NCBI GenBank assembly: GCA_027596075.1
Contig: JADGJC010000081.1
Location: 62,001 to 126,000 of the forward strand
Direction: 5' to 3'
DNA: 64,000 nt
Source: Rhizophlyctis rosea
Lineage: Eukaryota > Chytridiomycota > Chytridiomycetes > Rhizophlyctidales > Rhizophlyctidaceae
Part shown: positions 9,958 to 21,145 of the stretch, piece after piece
Layout: each line of letters starts with the position of its first letter
How positions within the stretch are numbered: position 1 is the stretch's first letter
Notes under the pieces: model-generated
What the model saw: only the letters and a program-made list of their open reading frames with translations
The model's database searches: none
What the model was told of the DNA's origin: nothing
Position numbers and translations under genes: made by a program

Positions 9958-12384
9958 CTATAGCGCCTCAGCGATCCGCTCCTCGCCCTCCTGCTTGCCA
10001 TGTGTAAATTGCTGTAAAGACGGGATTCGCAGGTCAGTAATGTTTCATAAACTAAATTCAATCCACAAAATCAAAAGAGAGCAAATCTCCACAAAAGCTC
10101 ACCTGCGAACACTTGGCCATAGTGACACTCGCCCTAGAAATAGGGTCTGTCATGTAATAATCCTTAATCGGCAACCCGAACGCCTCCCCACCCGCCGCCG
10201 CACCCCCCTTCAATCCCTTCAAAACGCTAACCGCCAAATCCCCAAACCCGCTCTTCTCCACATCATCATATCTGACCAAACTAGGGCTAATCTGCGCCAT
10301 CCGCGCCCGGACTTCATGAGCATTGTCGTACGGCAACGTTACTCCTACCAACTCCGACAGCGCACGGATGATCTTCCAGTCGTCCCTCGCCGCAGCGGGG
10401 GGCGCGACGGCGGCACGGGTGGTCTGGGTGCGTCCTTCGGTGTTGACGTAGGTGGCGGCTTTCTCGGTGTAGGCGGCTCCGGGGAGGATGACGTCGGCGT
10501 AGTAGGCACCGGTGTCGCCGTGGTGGCCTTGGTAGACGACGAAGGCATCCGAGGGGATGTCCGAGGCGGAGATCTCGTCGGCGTTGAGGAGGTAGAGAAA
10601 TTTGGGCTTGGTGGTGGTGGGTTTGGAGGCGGGGGCGAAGCCGATGTCAAGGGCAGCGGTCCAGCTGGCGGCCTGTCAAGGATATTTATTAGCTTTGAAA
10701 AAGCGGGAGGATATGTTCCCTATTCGCGGCAAAAACTCACTCTTTGGAGAACGTTGTAAATGTTCCAGCCAGGTTCGGCAGTCTTCTTCAACTTGTCCAC
10801 AATACTCGCCACAGAACTGAGAGTCGCCAGAGCGTCGGGCCTCTCAAGGACAGCGCTACCAACAATGATCAATGGGCGCTTGGCCTTGGCCAACTTCTCA
10901 GCGAACGCATGCTTGCCAGAAACAAGCGCAGCGAGGTCAGCGGGGCTCTCACCGATGTGGTCGTACTCGTAATTGAGGTTGGGCGCGGCACCGACGATAC
11001 CGACGTCCAAACCACTATGAAGGTACGCCTTACGAATGCGGGTGTTGACGATGGGAGCTTCGTGTCGCGGGTTAGTACCGACAAGCAGGACAACGTCAGC
11101 CTCCTCCACTCCATTGATGGTGCTGTTGAGGATGTAGTTGCTACGGAAGTCAACCAAAGGCGACACCTTGTCCAAGTTCGTCCCATCTAACCGCAAGCTC
11201 TCCGATCCCAAGCGGTTGAAAAGATCCTTCAGTGCGACCAAACTCTCCGCATCCGCCAATTGTCCCGCCACCGCCGCCATCTCTTCGGGTTTGGTTTGCT
11301 CCACCGCCTCCGCGATCTTAGCCATAGCCTCTGGCCAGGTTGCGGGCACAAAGTCATCGCCCTTGCGAATCATGGGGACAGTAAGACGTTGACGTTTGAG
11401 ACCGTCATATGCGAAGCGGGACTTGTCTGCAATCCATTCTTCGTTGATGTCGTCGTTCAGGCGGGGCAATACGCGCATAACTTCGACGCCTCTGGAGTCG
11501 ATACGGATGTTGCTGCCGACGGCGTCAAGGACGTCAATGGATTCGGTCTTCTTGAGTTCCCATGGACGAGAGGTGAATGCGTAAGGTTTGGACGTGAGGG
11601 CTCCGACTGGGCAAAGATCAATGATGTTTCCTGACATTTCCGTTGATACCGCCTTTTCTACATAGGTCCCGATCTGCATATCATTCCCCCGTCCCGAAGT
11701 ACCCAACGCCACTTCTCCTGCAATTTCATTGGAGAACCGCACACAACGAGTGCAGTGAATGCATCTCGTCATGGTGGTCTTCACCAACGGCCCCAAGTTC
11801 TTGTCCTCCACCGCACGCTTTCCTGACGGCTCCGAGAACCGACTGCGATCCGACCCATACCGCACCGATTGATCCTGCAAATCACATTCTCCACCTTGAT
11901 CGCAAATGGGACAATCGAGCGGGTGGTTAGCCAACAAGAACTCCATCACACCCTCGCGGGCCTTCTTCACGAGCGGCGTATTTGTTTTGATTTTCATTCC
12001 GGGCATGGCGGGCATGGCGCAGGAGGCGACGGGTTTGGGGGACTTCTCGAGTTCGACGAGGCACATACGACAGTTTCCTGCTACTGATAGACGTTCGTGG
12101 TAACAGAAGCGGGGGATGTCGACGCCGGCCTTTTCGCACGCCTGGATGAGTGCGGAGCCCTGTTCAATCTTTACGGGGTTACCATCAATGAAAACCTCGA
12201 TTTCGGCTAGGGAGGGGGTGGTGCGGCTGAAGTGGCGGGCTGCAGATGTGACTGTTGAGTCACCAAAAAGATATGAGTATGTCCATCTTCCCGGTCGAAT
12301 TGGGGTCTGGGATACCATACCTGTGACTCCCAACCGTCGCGATGGTGCCACACGGCTTGCGGAAACAGTCGCGAAGCGCAACAT
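9958..12384 (-). CDS. NDUFS1: NADH:ubiquinone oxidoreductase 75/78-kDa Fe-S subunit (NDUFS1)
   Basis: This is the largest subunit of mitochondrial complex I. It carries three iron-sulfur clusters in the electron path from FMN toward ubiquinone. Three exons (10741-12384, 10103-10672, 9958-10011) keep frame and give 755 residues, the usual size. A basic, Ser/Arg-rich N-terminus ([17 protein letters not shown]) fits a mitochondrial presequence. Cluster ligands are visible: [15 protein letters not shown] with a later C for the [2Fe-2S], the [19 protein letters not shown]is/Cys motif, [10 protein letters not shown] and [15 protein letters not shown]. The C-terminal molybdopterin-oxidoreductase-like domain is present but without cofactor chemistry in this family. 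An in-frame ATG at 12414 could add ten residues; I prefer 12384. Confidence 0.95.
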
Positions 12385-12780
12385 GTTGGCCGTTATTAAG
12401 TAGTGAAGGTGCAAGCGATACGGTACGGAGTGCGTTCTCCAAAGTAGTAGGTAGGAGCCGCTGATGCCGTGGTGGCTGTTGTCCCTGCACTAACGTCTTG
12501 AAAGCGGACAATCTTGCATGGAGGAGCAAGAGGCAGGACGGTGTGTTGGATCTGCCGTTTGCTGAGCACAGTCAGGATGAGTGTGGAGGGGTAGCTAAGG
12601 CTGGTGGCTGATATTATTAGCACACAAGCCATAAGATCGATTGGATACAGCCTGCTTATGTGATGTCTACTACCAAATATGGGCAAAGTGGCCGCCACCA
12701 ACCTACAAGGCCACGTTCACCTTCCCCTCTCCTCAACCCACTCAACCCTTCGTTTAGATCATCCCTCCACAGTCTTACAT
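12385..12780. other. Divergent promoter region NDUFS1 / TBCB
   Basis: About 400 bp between two divergent starts; no gene seen. Confidence 0.5.
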
Positions 12781-13889
12781 ATGACAACCATGCTTCAACA
12801 ACCCACGAATGCCGCCATTGTTACCGTCTTCGTCTCCAGTGAGGGTGTCTCATCGGAGAGACGGTTCGATAAGGCCACCACAATAGGAAACCTCAAGGTA
12901 TGATAGTCGTGTCCAGTGCATAGTAACGGTTGCAGCCCCATAACATTAAAGTCCGAATAGGATCGCCTAGAACCAATTACCGGTGTTCCTGTCTCTTCCA
13001 TGCGCATAGAACTCTACACAAACGCCGACCAACTAGTGGGAACCTTCGATGACGACTCAAAAATGCTTGGATATTACCCGGTGGAAAACTTCATGAGGTT
13101 GCATGTATGTGTTGGCGATAGGATAGTTGGCTAGAAACAAGAGAACGATACATCAACCCGAACGCGCTAACTCTTTACTAGGTGGTGAACACCGACCCAC
13201 ACCGAATCCGCAACGAGTACGGCGACGTTTCGCAAGTGGAAAAGTTCGAGATCACGGAGGAGGAGTACGAGAAGAGAGAAGGTATGTCCTGATTGCCATG
13301 CCCATGCCTGAATTCAGTTATCCTGATCTGCTTGGCATCCGCGTTTCGACAGACACCGTTCGCGCTTTCAAAATGCGAAACAAGATTGGGCGTTTCGCAG
13401 AAAAGGCTGACAGCGTAGCATCAGAACCCGACTACGAGGAGGAGGCGTCGAAGATCAACGTCGGTGACAGGTGTGAGGTGGAGGCGGAAGGAGGACTACA
13501 GAAGCGAGGGACGGTGAAATTCGTTGGTATGTGGGATTGTGACACGCCTGACCTATGGGTTATCTGCATTGGGATAATTTGGACTGAACTGTTCCGGTTC
13601 GACCATCAGGATTAGTCAAATTCAAACCAGGATATTGGGCAGGAATTCAGTACGATGAACCGCTTGGGAAGCATGATGGAACGTAAGTCCTTAGATCCAA
13701 ATCTCCGCCCTCGTCCAAACCTTTCGTGATATAAACTAATTCCATATCCCACCATAACACACTTCACATAGCGTCCAAGGAGAATCCTACTTCTCGTGCC
13801 CACCAAAATATGGCGCATTCGTACGACCTAACAAAGTCGTTGTCGGTGATTTTCCAGAGGAGGATTTCGACGACCTTGACGAGATGTAG
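12781..13889 (+). CDS. TBCB: Tubulin-folding cofactor B (CAP-Gly)
   Basis: Cofactor B (Alf1/Alp11) binds alpha-tubulin after release from the CCT chaperonin and, with cofactor E, helps build or take apart tubulin dimers. Six exons (12781-12897, 12961-13104, 13182-13281, 13353-13526, 13610-13682, 13772-13889) keep frame and give 241 residues. The N-terminal half is a ubiquitin-like domain ([18 protein letters not shown], then the [16 protein letters not shown] region). A charged linker follows, then the CAP-Gly domain ([36 protein letters not shown]). The protein ends in the acidic DLDEM tail, close to the DDEM/EEY type that the CAP-Gly itself can bind. The ATG at 12790 is an alternative start. 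Confidence 0.92.
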
Positions 13890-14216
13890 ATGATCCTGCC
13901 GCTGTAAATACGACTGTGCTGTACATTTTGTCTATATACATTTGAATTATTTGGATATCTATTGAGGCGCGGCGATGATACAGTGTCGTGATGAGGAGTG
14001 GGAGGAGCGGAAGGAGCAAGCGTGAGTAGTGATGCACTTATGGGCTATGGAGTCTTTCGAGTGCCCTGCGAAAGTGAAGCAAAAATCTCAATGAGCTGGC
14101 CCCATCCATCGAAACAGAATATTGATCCAAATGGAGACAAAAAGGAACAGAATATGCATGAAACATCCCACGGATTCAGATCAAAACACTTACGAATGGT
14201 CCACTCGAAAATCAAC
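13890..14216. other. Convergent 3' region, possibly holding a last small exon of PER1
   Basis: If the PER1 donor at 14220 is used, a small last exon at 14038-14065 would lie here; otherwise 3' UTRs. Confidence 0.4.
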
Positions 14217-15278
14217 TCACCGCACCGCCATTTTCCCCTTCCCAATCCTCACCTCCGCCACAGCATCACTGATCAAAAAGTCATAGTACAAATACACCAA
14301 CGGCACCGTCGCCGCATGCCACAGACTATGGGCATCAAACACCCCCCAAATCGGTGGGAAATCCCACAGCTCCAGACTCATGGCTAGAGTAATCAGTAGC
14401 ACACACGCGACGATCTTCCACGCATATGGACGGACGGAGTATTGGGATATTCCCCATATGAGCCAGAGGAGATTGGACGCTACGCCAATGACGACGGAGG
14501 CGAGCATGTTGTAGGAGTAGTTAAACGGTTGGTAGATGCTTAGGTATGTGGTGTGGACGGAGTAGAATAGGAGGGCGAGGGTGAGGAGGACTGTTATGGA
14601 GGGTGTTGTGCGAAAGGGGAGGAAACTCCCTCCAGCGCCGATGTGCTCTCGAAACCCAGCCCCACTTTTCCTCCACGCGTTCCGGTCAGTGTCTGTTCTC
14701 GCCAGATCAAAGACGCGTATGATACAGTAGCAGGTCGAGAAGAGGATTGAGGCCATGGCGGAGAAGTAGTCTAGTTTCTCCGTGCTGGGAAAGTCTCTTG
14801 TATGGAAAACTGCGGACCACACCCACGCGTTTATGCCTAAGAGGGCGTTGATTAACATGAAGGGTCGGAGAGGGTACCAGTTTGGTATTCGTAATCTTAG
14901 GCGTCTGTATCCGATGTAGTGGGCGTAGCCGTTGAGGATGGAAAATAGGACTGATGCGGGTTCTTGGATTCCCCAGAGGCGGTGGAAGGGCCATTTGCCG
15001 TAGTATTGGAGGACGGGACGGGAGGAGTCGATGCGGTCATCGGTGACTTGGTGCATGCAGTTGTAGGCGCACTCTTGTGGGCAGTCCCAGAAGGTAAGGA
15101 GGAGAGGGAGGGGGAGTGGTGGTGGGGTTGGGGTGCAAGTTGTGGACGTACATTGTTGGAGGCAAGATTGGTAGATTGGGTCACGGTCACCCTGCGAGGC
15201 GTAAGATGGTGGCGGGGCGGAGAGGAGGATAAGGAGTAGCAGGGGAGCAAAAGGTCTTTCCTTAAACTTCGAGAACAT
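14217..15278 (-). CDS. PER1: PER1/PGAP3, GPI-anchor lipid remodelling protein
   Basis: Per1/PGAP3 is an ER/Golgi membrane protein of the CREST superfamily needed to remove the unsaturated sn-2 acyl chain from GPI-anchored proteins. The 353-residue frame starts with a hydrophobic signal (PLLLLILLSAPPPSYA) followed by a luminal Cys-rich segment (DPIYQSC...C...C...WDCPQECAYNCMHQ). Next come YGKWPFHRLWGIQEPASVLFSILNGY and about seven membrane helices ending in FPPIWGVFDAHSLWHAATVP with the family His residues. The codons at the stop overlap a perfect donor (CG|GTGAGT at 14220), and splicing to 14065 would replace the terminal stop with eight more residues ending at 14038. I give the unspliced end. 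Confidence 0.9.
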   Translation of the reverse strand: MFSKFKERPFAPLLLLILLSAPPPSYASQGDRDPIYQSCLQQCTSTTCTPTPPPLPLPLLLTFWDCPQECAYNCMHQVTDDRIDSSRPVLQYYGKWPFHRLWGIQEPASVLFSILNGYAHYIGYRRLRLRIPNWYPLRPFMLINALLGINAWVWSAVFHTRDFPSTEKLDYFSAMASILFSTCYCIIRVFDLARTDTDRNAWRKSGAGFREHIGAGGSFLPFRTTPSITVLLTLALLFYSVHTTYLSIYQPFNYSYNMLASVVIGVASNLLWLIWGISQYSVRPYAWKIVACVLLITLAMSLELWDFPPIWGVFDAHSLWHAATVPLVYLYYDFLISDAVAEVRIGKGKMAVR

Positions 15279-15489
15279 GATTGCGAAATCTATAGCACGC
15301 GTGGGGAAGATTGAGGCTGGAAAAGAAGGGAAGGAAAGGGATCGGTCTTTTGGTCTTGACAGGTTGCCGACGCGATCCATCCCAGATTCCCAGCCACTCC
15401 TCGGCCCGCAGCCCGCGCCCAGACGCTCAGATTATATTTCCCACCCAACCTTTTCCAACTTCCAGTTTTTTGATCTCGCAAAAGCCTAA

Positions 15490-17055
15490 ATGCTCTCACG
15501 TTACATCACGCTCACCCGAAAACTGACCATAACGGGTAGCGCACTGTTCCTTATTCGGTCATCAATTTGCACGGCCAGCGCCGCTTGTCCCGCCAGCACC
15601 TTCCCCATACCCATCTGCCCCATAGCAAAGACCCTTACAACCTTCCCTTCCCAGTTTCAGCAAACTCGAGGCATCGATTCTAACCCAATGGATATCGACT
15701 CAAGAGCACTTCTCGAAGCCTCCGACGCCTTCTTCTCCCGTATCGAACCACCCACCACAAATAACTTGATCCAATCCCTCCTTTCTCGTTCCTCGAATCC
15801 GCCCGAAACCCTTTCCCAGATCACAACCTTCGCCCGCCAAACCCGCATCCTCCTCCACCCTCGACTCGTTCCACTCGTCGATGCTTTCCTCTCATACAAA
15901 CGTCTCCATGTCACAGAAAAAGAACGCTCCCTCTACTCCAACCTGACGCGGGAAGATTTCATCAAGCGTCTCATCAAAAACCGTCCATTGGTGTTTTTCA
16001 CACACTTTGATCGGACACTGCTCAGAGATGGATCCACTCCTCCCGCAGCAGATTGGTTACGCGTTGGACACGATACAGAAGGGAAGATCAAAATTGAGGA
16101 TTATCTGACTTATGACGAAATGCAGATTGCTGCGTTACTCGGTGTATCCTCACCAACATACTTCATCAACGACGGAGATAGGGACAATGCGGGAAGAAAA
16201 GGGAAGCCCGGATCATATGAAGAAGAAGGCGTATACGTCGGCCTCGTTGGCGCCCGATTCGAAAAGTCCGATCAGATGGATACCCTCCACATCTTGGTTT
16301 CCGAAAAACACTCCACACCGAAGAACGGATACGGAGCAGAAGGAAAAAATGCCAACCCAAAAGCATACGACGCATTGAAACCCTTCGCCAATCTATACCT
16401 TGGTCAAGACCATTTCCCCACATACGCAGACGCAACATCCGACCCCGAATCATCCGATTACGAGTACCTCCGCTCACATTCACCATTCTCACCCAAAAAT
16501 CTATTCAACATCAAAGCATACAAATCCCGCATCCGCATCCCTCTCGAACTCCTCCTCCTCGACGCCAACGACCGCGCCAAATCAAAAGGCGATGGCACAA
16601 AGGCTTTTGTCCATGTCGTCGGATTGGGGTTGGGAGTTTGGCGCAAGTCAGCCAAGCAATACAAATATTACGTCGAAGCCCTGGGAGACGTCCTACGTGA
16701 ACTCGAACTCCCCTTTATATCAGATATAGAACTAGCATATTTCCCTGACGACAGTCCACCCTGTGCCGGCGCCGGCCACAACCAGAAAATCACCAATGCT
16801 CCGTCCATGAATGACATAACCATCCACTTCACGATGCGCAATCCGGCGACGAAACTGCCTTTGCGGGATGGAGAGAGAAAGTTGCTTGTGGCGAGTTATG
16901 CGTGGGATGGGAACTCGTATCCGGGGAATGAGTACTGGATGGGTATGGTGGCTGCGTCGGGGGATCCGGCGGCGGTGTGTTGTAGTTTGATTGGGGAGTT
17001 GCAGAATGCGGAGATTAATGAGGGGTTCTTAGAGAGGATTTGGTGTGCGGAGTAG
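15490..17055 (+). CDS. Conserved unknown protein with possible targeting leader
   Basis: A single exon of 521 residues. The first roughly 65 residues are basic and Ser/Thr-rich with a hydrophobic patch (LTITGSALFLIRSS), like a mitochondrial presequence or signal anchor. A second in-frame ATG (MDIDSRALLEASDAFF) would give a shorter form without it. The body has distinct motifs: VFFTHFDRTLLRDG, EEEGVYVGLVGARFEK, HVVGLGLGVWRKSAKQYKYY, SYAWDGNSYPGNEYW. These remind me of a family I recall as DUF4804, shared by fungi and Legionella, but I could not verify that. No catalytic function is assigned. The gene is divergent from PER1 with only about 210 bp between starts. Confidence 0.85.
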   Translation: MLSRYITLTRKLTITGSALFLIRSSICTASAACPASTFPIPICPIAKTLTTFPSQFQQTRGIDSNPMDIDSRALLEASDAFFSRIEPPTTNNLIQSLLSRSSNPPETLSQITTFARQTRILLHPRLVPLVDAFLSYKRLHVTEKERSLYSNLTREDFIKRLIKNRPLVFFTHFDRTLLRDGSTPPAADWLRVGHDTEGKIKIEDYLTYDEMQIAALLGVSSPTYFINDGDRDNAGRKGKPGSYEEEGVYVGLVGARFEKSDQMDTLHILVSEKHSTPKNGYGAEGKNANPKAYDALKPFANLYLGQDHFPTYADATSDPESSDYEYLRSHSPFSPKNLFNIKAYKSRIRIPLELLLLDANDRAKSKGDGTKAFVHVVGLGLGVWRKSAKQYKYYVEALGDVLRELELPFISDIELAYFPDDSPPCAGAGHNQKITNAPSMNDITIHFTMRNPATKLPLRDGERKLLVASYAWDGNSYPGNEYWMGMVAASGDPAAVCCSLIGELQNAEINEGFLERIWCAE

Positions 17056-18448
17056 GGCTTTAGATGCGGAACGGGATGGCGGGGTGTCGATTCGATGAGT
17101 GTGACATCAGGCCAACTTGCGCTTTTGCGTGAACATCATGTTTGAAGTAAACAGTATACCTGATGACGAGGGTTTCTCATGCTTGCACTGCTGATAATGA
17201 AAGGGAATAGAATTTACAAATCAAGATTTCTTGGAGAAGCCCCGTTGGACTTGAGCTTATATATTGTTGTAGACAGAATGGTATTACAAGGACAAAAAAC
17301 TGCCAGCCCCTACACATCTTGATGATGCGAAGGTCGCCACTACGGGCATGTCGAGCGGTCGCCCGTGCAACCATATGTAACTTGAGAGCAGAAAGACATT
17401 TTGACTGACCTGTGCACAATGCAATGGAGGGCACTGAGAATGAGGAATACCAACCATCGCCGAAACACAAAGGGTGCTCCAAACAACAATGCACCAGCCC
17501 CCAAACTTTCTTTGGCACTGGTACGCAAGCCCCGCCGTCAGTTTTGGTGCCTTTCCAAAAAGGAGTATAGGCAAAATCGAGTATCGGCACTCGATCCAGG
17601 AGCTACGCGTGCATTCAGGGACGTGTGCAAGTGAACGATTCAACCGTTACCGGTTTAACACCCGCTGACTGGCAGACTTACCTGCTGTGGGGTAATAGCT
17701 GGTCCTGTCAACGTTTGGACAAGAGCACCCCCATGCATTTGCATACCGCCGGTTTGCCAACTCGTGGGAGACCTTTCTGTACAAAGTTTACATGCACTTA
17801 TGACAGTCGCACCCTTCTCGGGTGACGATATGCATGGTCTATAATACAAAACGTTCTAATATCTAGTCAAGATTGCCAAGTGTGTCACGCAGGCAGCCCA
17901 ACCACAAAAAGGGTTGGACCTAGATTCCTAGCTGAGCTATGGGTTAAGCCCAGCCGTATACATTCGGGAATGGCCCGACTCTGCGCAAGTTCTTTTGCAA
18001 TCCCGACGGTCGTTTTCATTGACATTCAATAGGAAAGGGCCAAGACACCACACAACACACAGTGGGAAAACACACGTGAGGATGCGGGTTGGTTGTTGGA
18101 GAGGTGGTGAGGACATCCACTGTGATCACGATTCACGGCCGAATCGACTGGAGCCAATCACGTGAGTGTCTGTGGATCCAAATGGCTCGGAGCCTGGATC
18201 GAGGCAATGCAACTGGAGGCTGGAGCGTGTCGCAATCGCAGGATTCGCAGCACACCCATGTTCCTTTCTCGTTCCTCACTGTCTAACACCTATTTATAGG
18301 TTGAATCGTTCTGATATACATATATCCCTTTGGGCTCCAGTGCTCCCAGCCGGCGCTATCCTTATAGTCTAGGAGGCAGCAACCCGCTGACGCAGCGGAG
18401 TAAATACCACCCTGAACCGGGGTCATCTTTCCTCTGTAAATAGGAACG
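17056..18448. other. Intergenic region; unresolved minus-strand candidate
   Basis: No gene with homology found. Between 17177 and 17850 the minus strand has overlapping open frames, hydrophobic segments (ALLFGAPFVFRRWLVFLIL in one frame) and good splice signals, for example donors at about 17681 and 17411. A small spliced membrane protein is possible, but no reading joins cleanly. CACGTG E-box-like sites lie near 18073 and 18160. Confidence 0.35.
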
Positions 18449-21145
18449 ATGGAAAGCCCCACAGCATCTCCCTCCCCTTCACCCTTGCCGGAGAGTGCCG
18501 AGGACCTCCACTCCACCGCTTGGGCCATCCTTCTCCTCATCTCCCTCTTACTAGTCATTCTCCTAACGAGTTATTACCTACAACTGAAGAAGATTCGCGT
18601 TATACATGAGACTGTCGTGTCGATCGTGTTGGGAATGGTGGTTGGGTTGGTGGTGCACTTTGCTATTACGAAGCGAGGTGAGGATGGTGGATGGTGCTTT
18701 TGCGTCTGTGCCTCTTGCGCGAGACCATGGACATGGCATGCTGATGCCCCAAAACGTCCAAACATTCAACATATATGTTCTTGTTTACGCTATAGTCGAA
18801 GGGATAGAGCAAATGCTTCACTTTGACCATCGTTACTTCTTCAACCTTCTCTTGCCGCCCATCATTCTGAATTCTGGATATGACATGAAGCGAGTAAGGA
18901 AAACTAAGCTCGCATGTGAACTCGAATGCCATGTTTGACCTCCGCATCCTGCAGAAAAGCTTCTTCCGCAATTTTGGTAGCATTTTAACATTCGCGCTGC
19001 TGGGTACCATGATATCCACCATCGTCATTGGGTAAGGCCAGGAGCTGAATATTGCTGCAGGTGGGCATGCATTGGCTAAAGTTTGCCATTACCCATCGCA
19101 GGTTTTTGGTATGGGTAGTTATAAAATTCCTAAATGCGGTCCACTGGTACCCTGTCGACCCGATTGAGATGGTCTTTCTGGACTGCATTGTTTTTGGAGC
19201 CATTCTATCGTCAACGGACCCAGTCACAATTTTGGCTATTTTTCATCAACTCAAAGTGGACCCGAAGTTGTATGCCATCATTTTTGGGGAGAGTATCCTC
19301 AACGATTCAGTAGCGATTGTCCTATTCGAGTAAGTTTGCATGCGGGAAAACAGTCAATACAGTTGATGTTGACACCCATATTTAGAACATTAGGACAATT
19401 CCGAGACCGCCAGCTGACATTCGGCAACTTGCTTCACGGAGCGGCCACGTTCGTAGCAATATTCACCGGCTCCGTCATGGTCGGCATCATCATAGCCCTT
19501 ATATGCGCTCTCATGCTCAAACATTCTCAACTACATCAATACCCCGCACTGGAAGCTTGCATCATCACGTTGATGGCGTACGCGTCCTATCTACTATCCA
19601 CGGGCATCCAACTATCCGGCATCGTATCACTACTTTTCTGTGGAATCACGATGAAACACTATGCATATGACAACATGAGTGTGCGAAGTCGGCGCACAAC
19701 AAAGTATATGTTCCGGGTACTTTCGCAGCTGAGCGAAAACTTTGTTTTCATCTATTTGGGGGTGGCGGTGTTTACAAATACGAAAGAGGTGTATGCTTGG
19801 GGATTGATTTTCTTCACTCTGGTAGGATGAAATGGCTTTATTATCTTAAGGGCCACAGACGTACTCATTGCATCGTTTTTAGATAATCTGTCTTGTTGCG
19901 AGATACGTCTCTGTTGTGCCTTTGGCAATGGCCATCAATGCCATCAGCAGACGCATCCACGGAACCAATCGTGATGAGATTCCTCGCAATCATCAGCTCA
20001 TGCTTTGGTGGGCCGGTTTACGTGGAGCAATCGCCTTCGCGCTGTCGTTCCAAGTGAGCGCTAAAGCCGGTCAAATCATTCGACCAGTCATCCTGGTAGT
20101 CTGCATCGTGACGGTCATTTTGTTGGGTGGGACGACGAATCTTGCATTGACGAGATTGAAAATCCGTACGGGGGTCGGGCACAAGGCGGAAGAGGAAGAG
20201 GACGATGACGATGATGCGGAGGATACGGATTCCAGCGACGACGAGGCGGAGGATTGGGATGACGATTTGCCGGGAGCGCAGGCGGGACGGACTAGACAAT
20301 ATAGGGGTAGAGAGGGGAGAGGGGTGTTGGATGGGGGTGGAAGTCCGGGGAGTGGGGTGGAGACGCCCGATGATGACGATGTGAGGGTGCAAGTTGATTC
20401 ACGAGAGGTACATAGATCGCTTTGGGACGAGGATATGTCGCATTGGTTCATGAGCTTTGATAATCGGTGGTTAAAGCCTCTATTTACGAGGTCGAGGTCG
20501 CGGAAATGGAGATGGGGAACGCCGACGCAGGCTGGGTCGCGAAGTCCGACGCGGGAGGGGCTTTTGCCTAGGGAAGAGAGGAGGGGAAGTGGAAGAGCGT
20601 TTGGGGTTGGGGCTCAGCCTGCTGCGGCGAAAACGGGGCGTGCGGGGCGGGGTGGGGCTGGTTTGGGGCAGAATCGGGGTGGGTCATCAGCCGCGGCGGG
20701 TGGACGACAAACGGGTCAGAATTCACCAACACCCGCAGGTCGCGCCAGTCGTTTTGGGACTCAGATTCAGGGGGAGACGGCCGCTCGGTCCCCCACGACG
20801 GGCGGGAGTTTTGCGTTCGGTTTCAAACAGCAAGCACAGAAAGGGACGGGCTCGTCAAAGCCGGGGCGCAACAGCTTGGACGATGATGAGTCCTTCCAAG
20901 ATGTCAATGGGGATGTTTGGGCTAGAGGACCGCAATCGCCGGGAAGAAGATTTAGTGGGAATGTTGCTGTTCCTGTGCGGCCGTTGTCACCGGCCGGACC
21001 TGGGACGCCCGGACCTGCCGTGGGAACACCTGGCGGTTTGGAGCTTAGTGGGTTGAATGAGGGCAGGGGTGGGAATGCAACTGATGGTTTGCGTGGGGGT
21101 ACGTCTGGCGGTTCGAGTGGGCTAAACTTGTTTGGGTTGGAATAG
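18449..21145 (+). CDS. Sodium/proton exchanger (NHE/Nhx type, CPA1)
   Basis: A cation/proton antiporter that swaps Na+ or K+ for H+ across an internal or plasma membrane. Several exons joined at GT-AG introns give about a dozen membrane segments. Family motifs are [37 protein letters not shown] (ion-site Asp region), [30 protein letters not shown], and [15 protein letters not shown] with the conserved Arg. The Nhx1/NHE6-9 organellar group has the nearest wording in the GYDMKR loop. After the last helix ([14 protein letters not shown]) comes an unusually long tail of about 330 residues: first a run of Asp/Glu, then Gly/Arg/Ser-rich disordered sequence ending FGLE. Intron 1 (from about 18678 to about 18798) is the least certain junction. 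Confidence 0.9.

Noticed and set aside
20071..20451. Minus-strand poly-Ser frame inside the exchanger gene
   Set aside because: Complement of the Asp/Glu-rich exchanger tail; shadow ORF.
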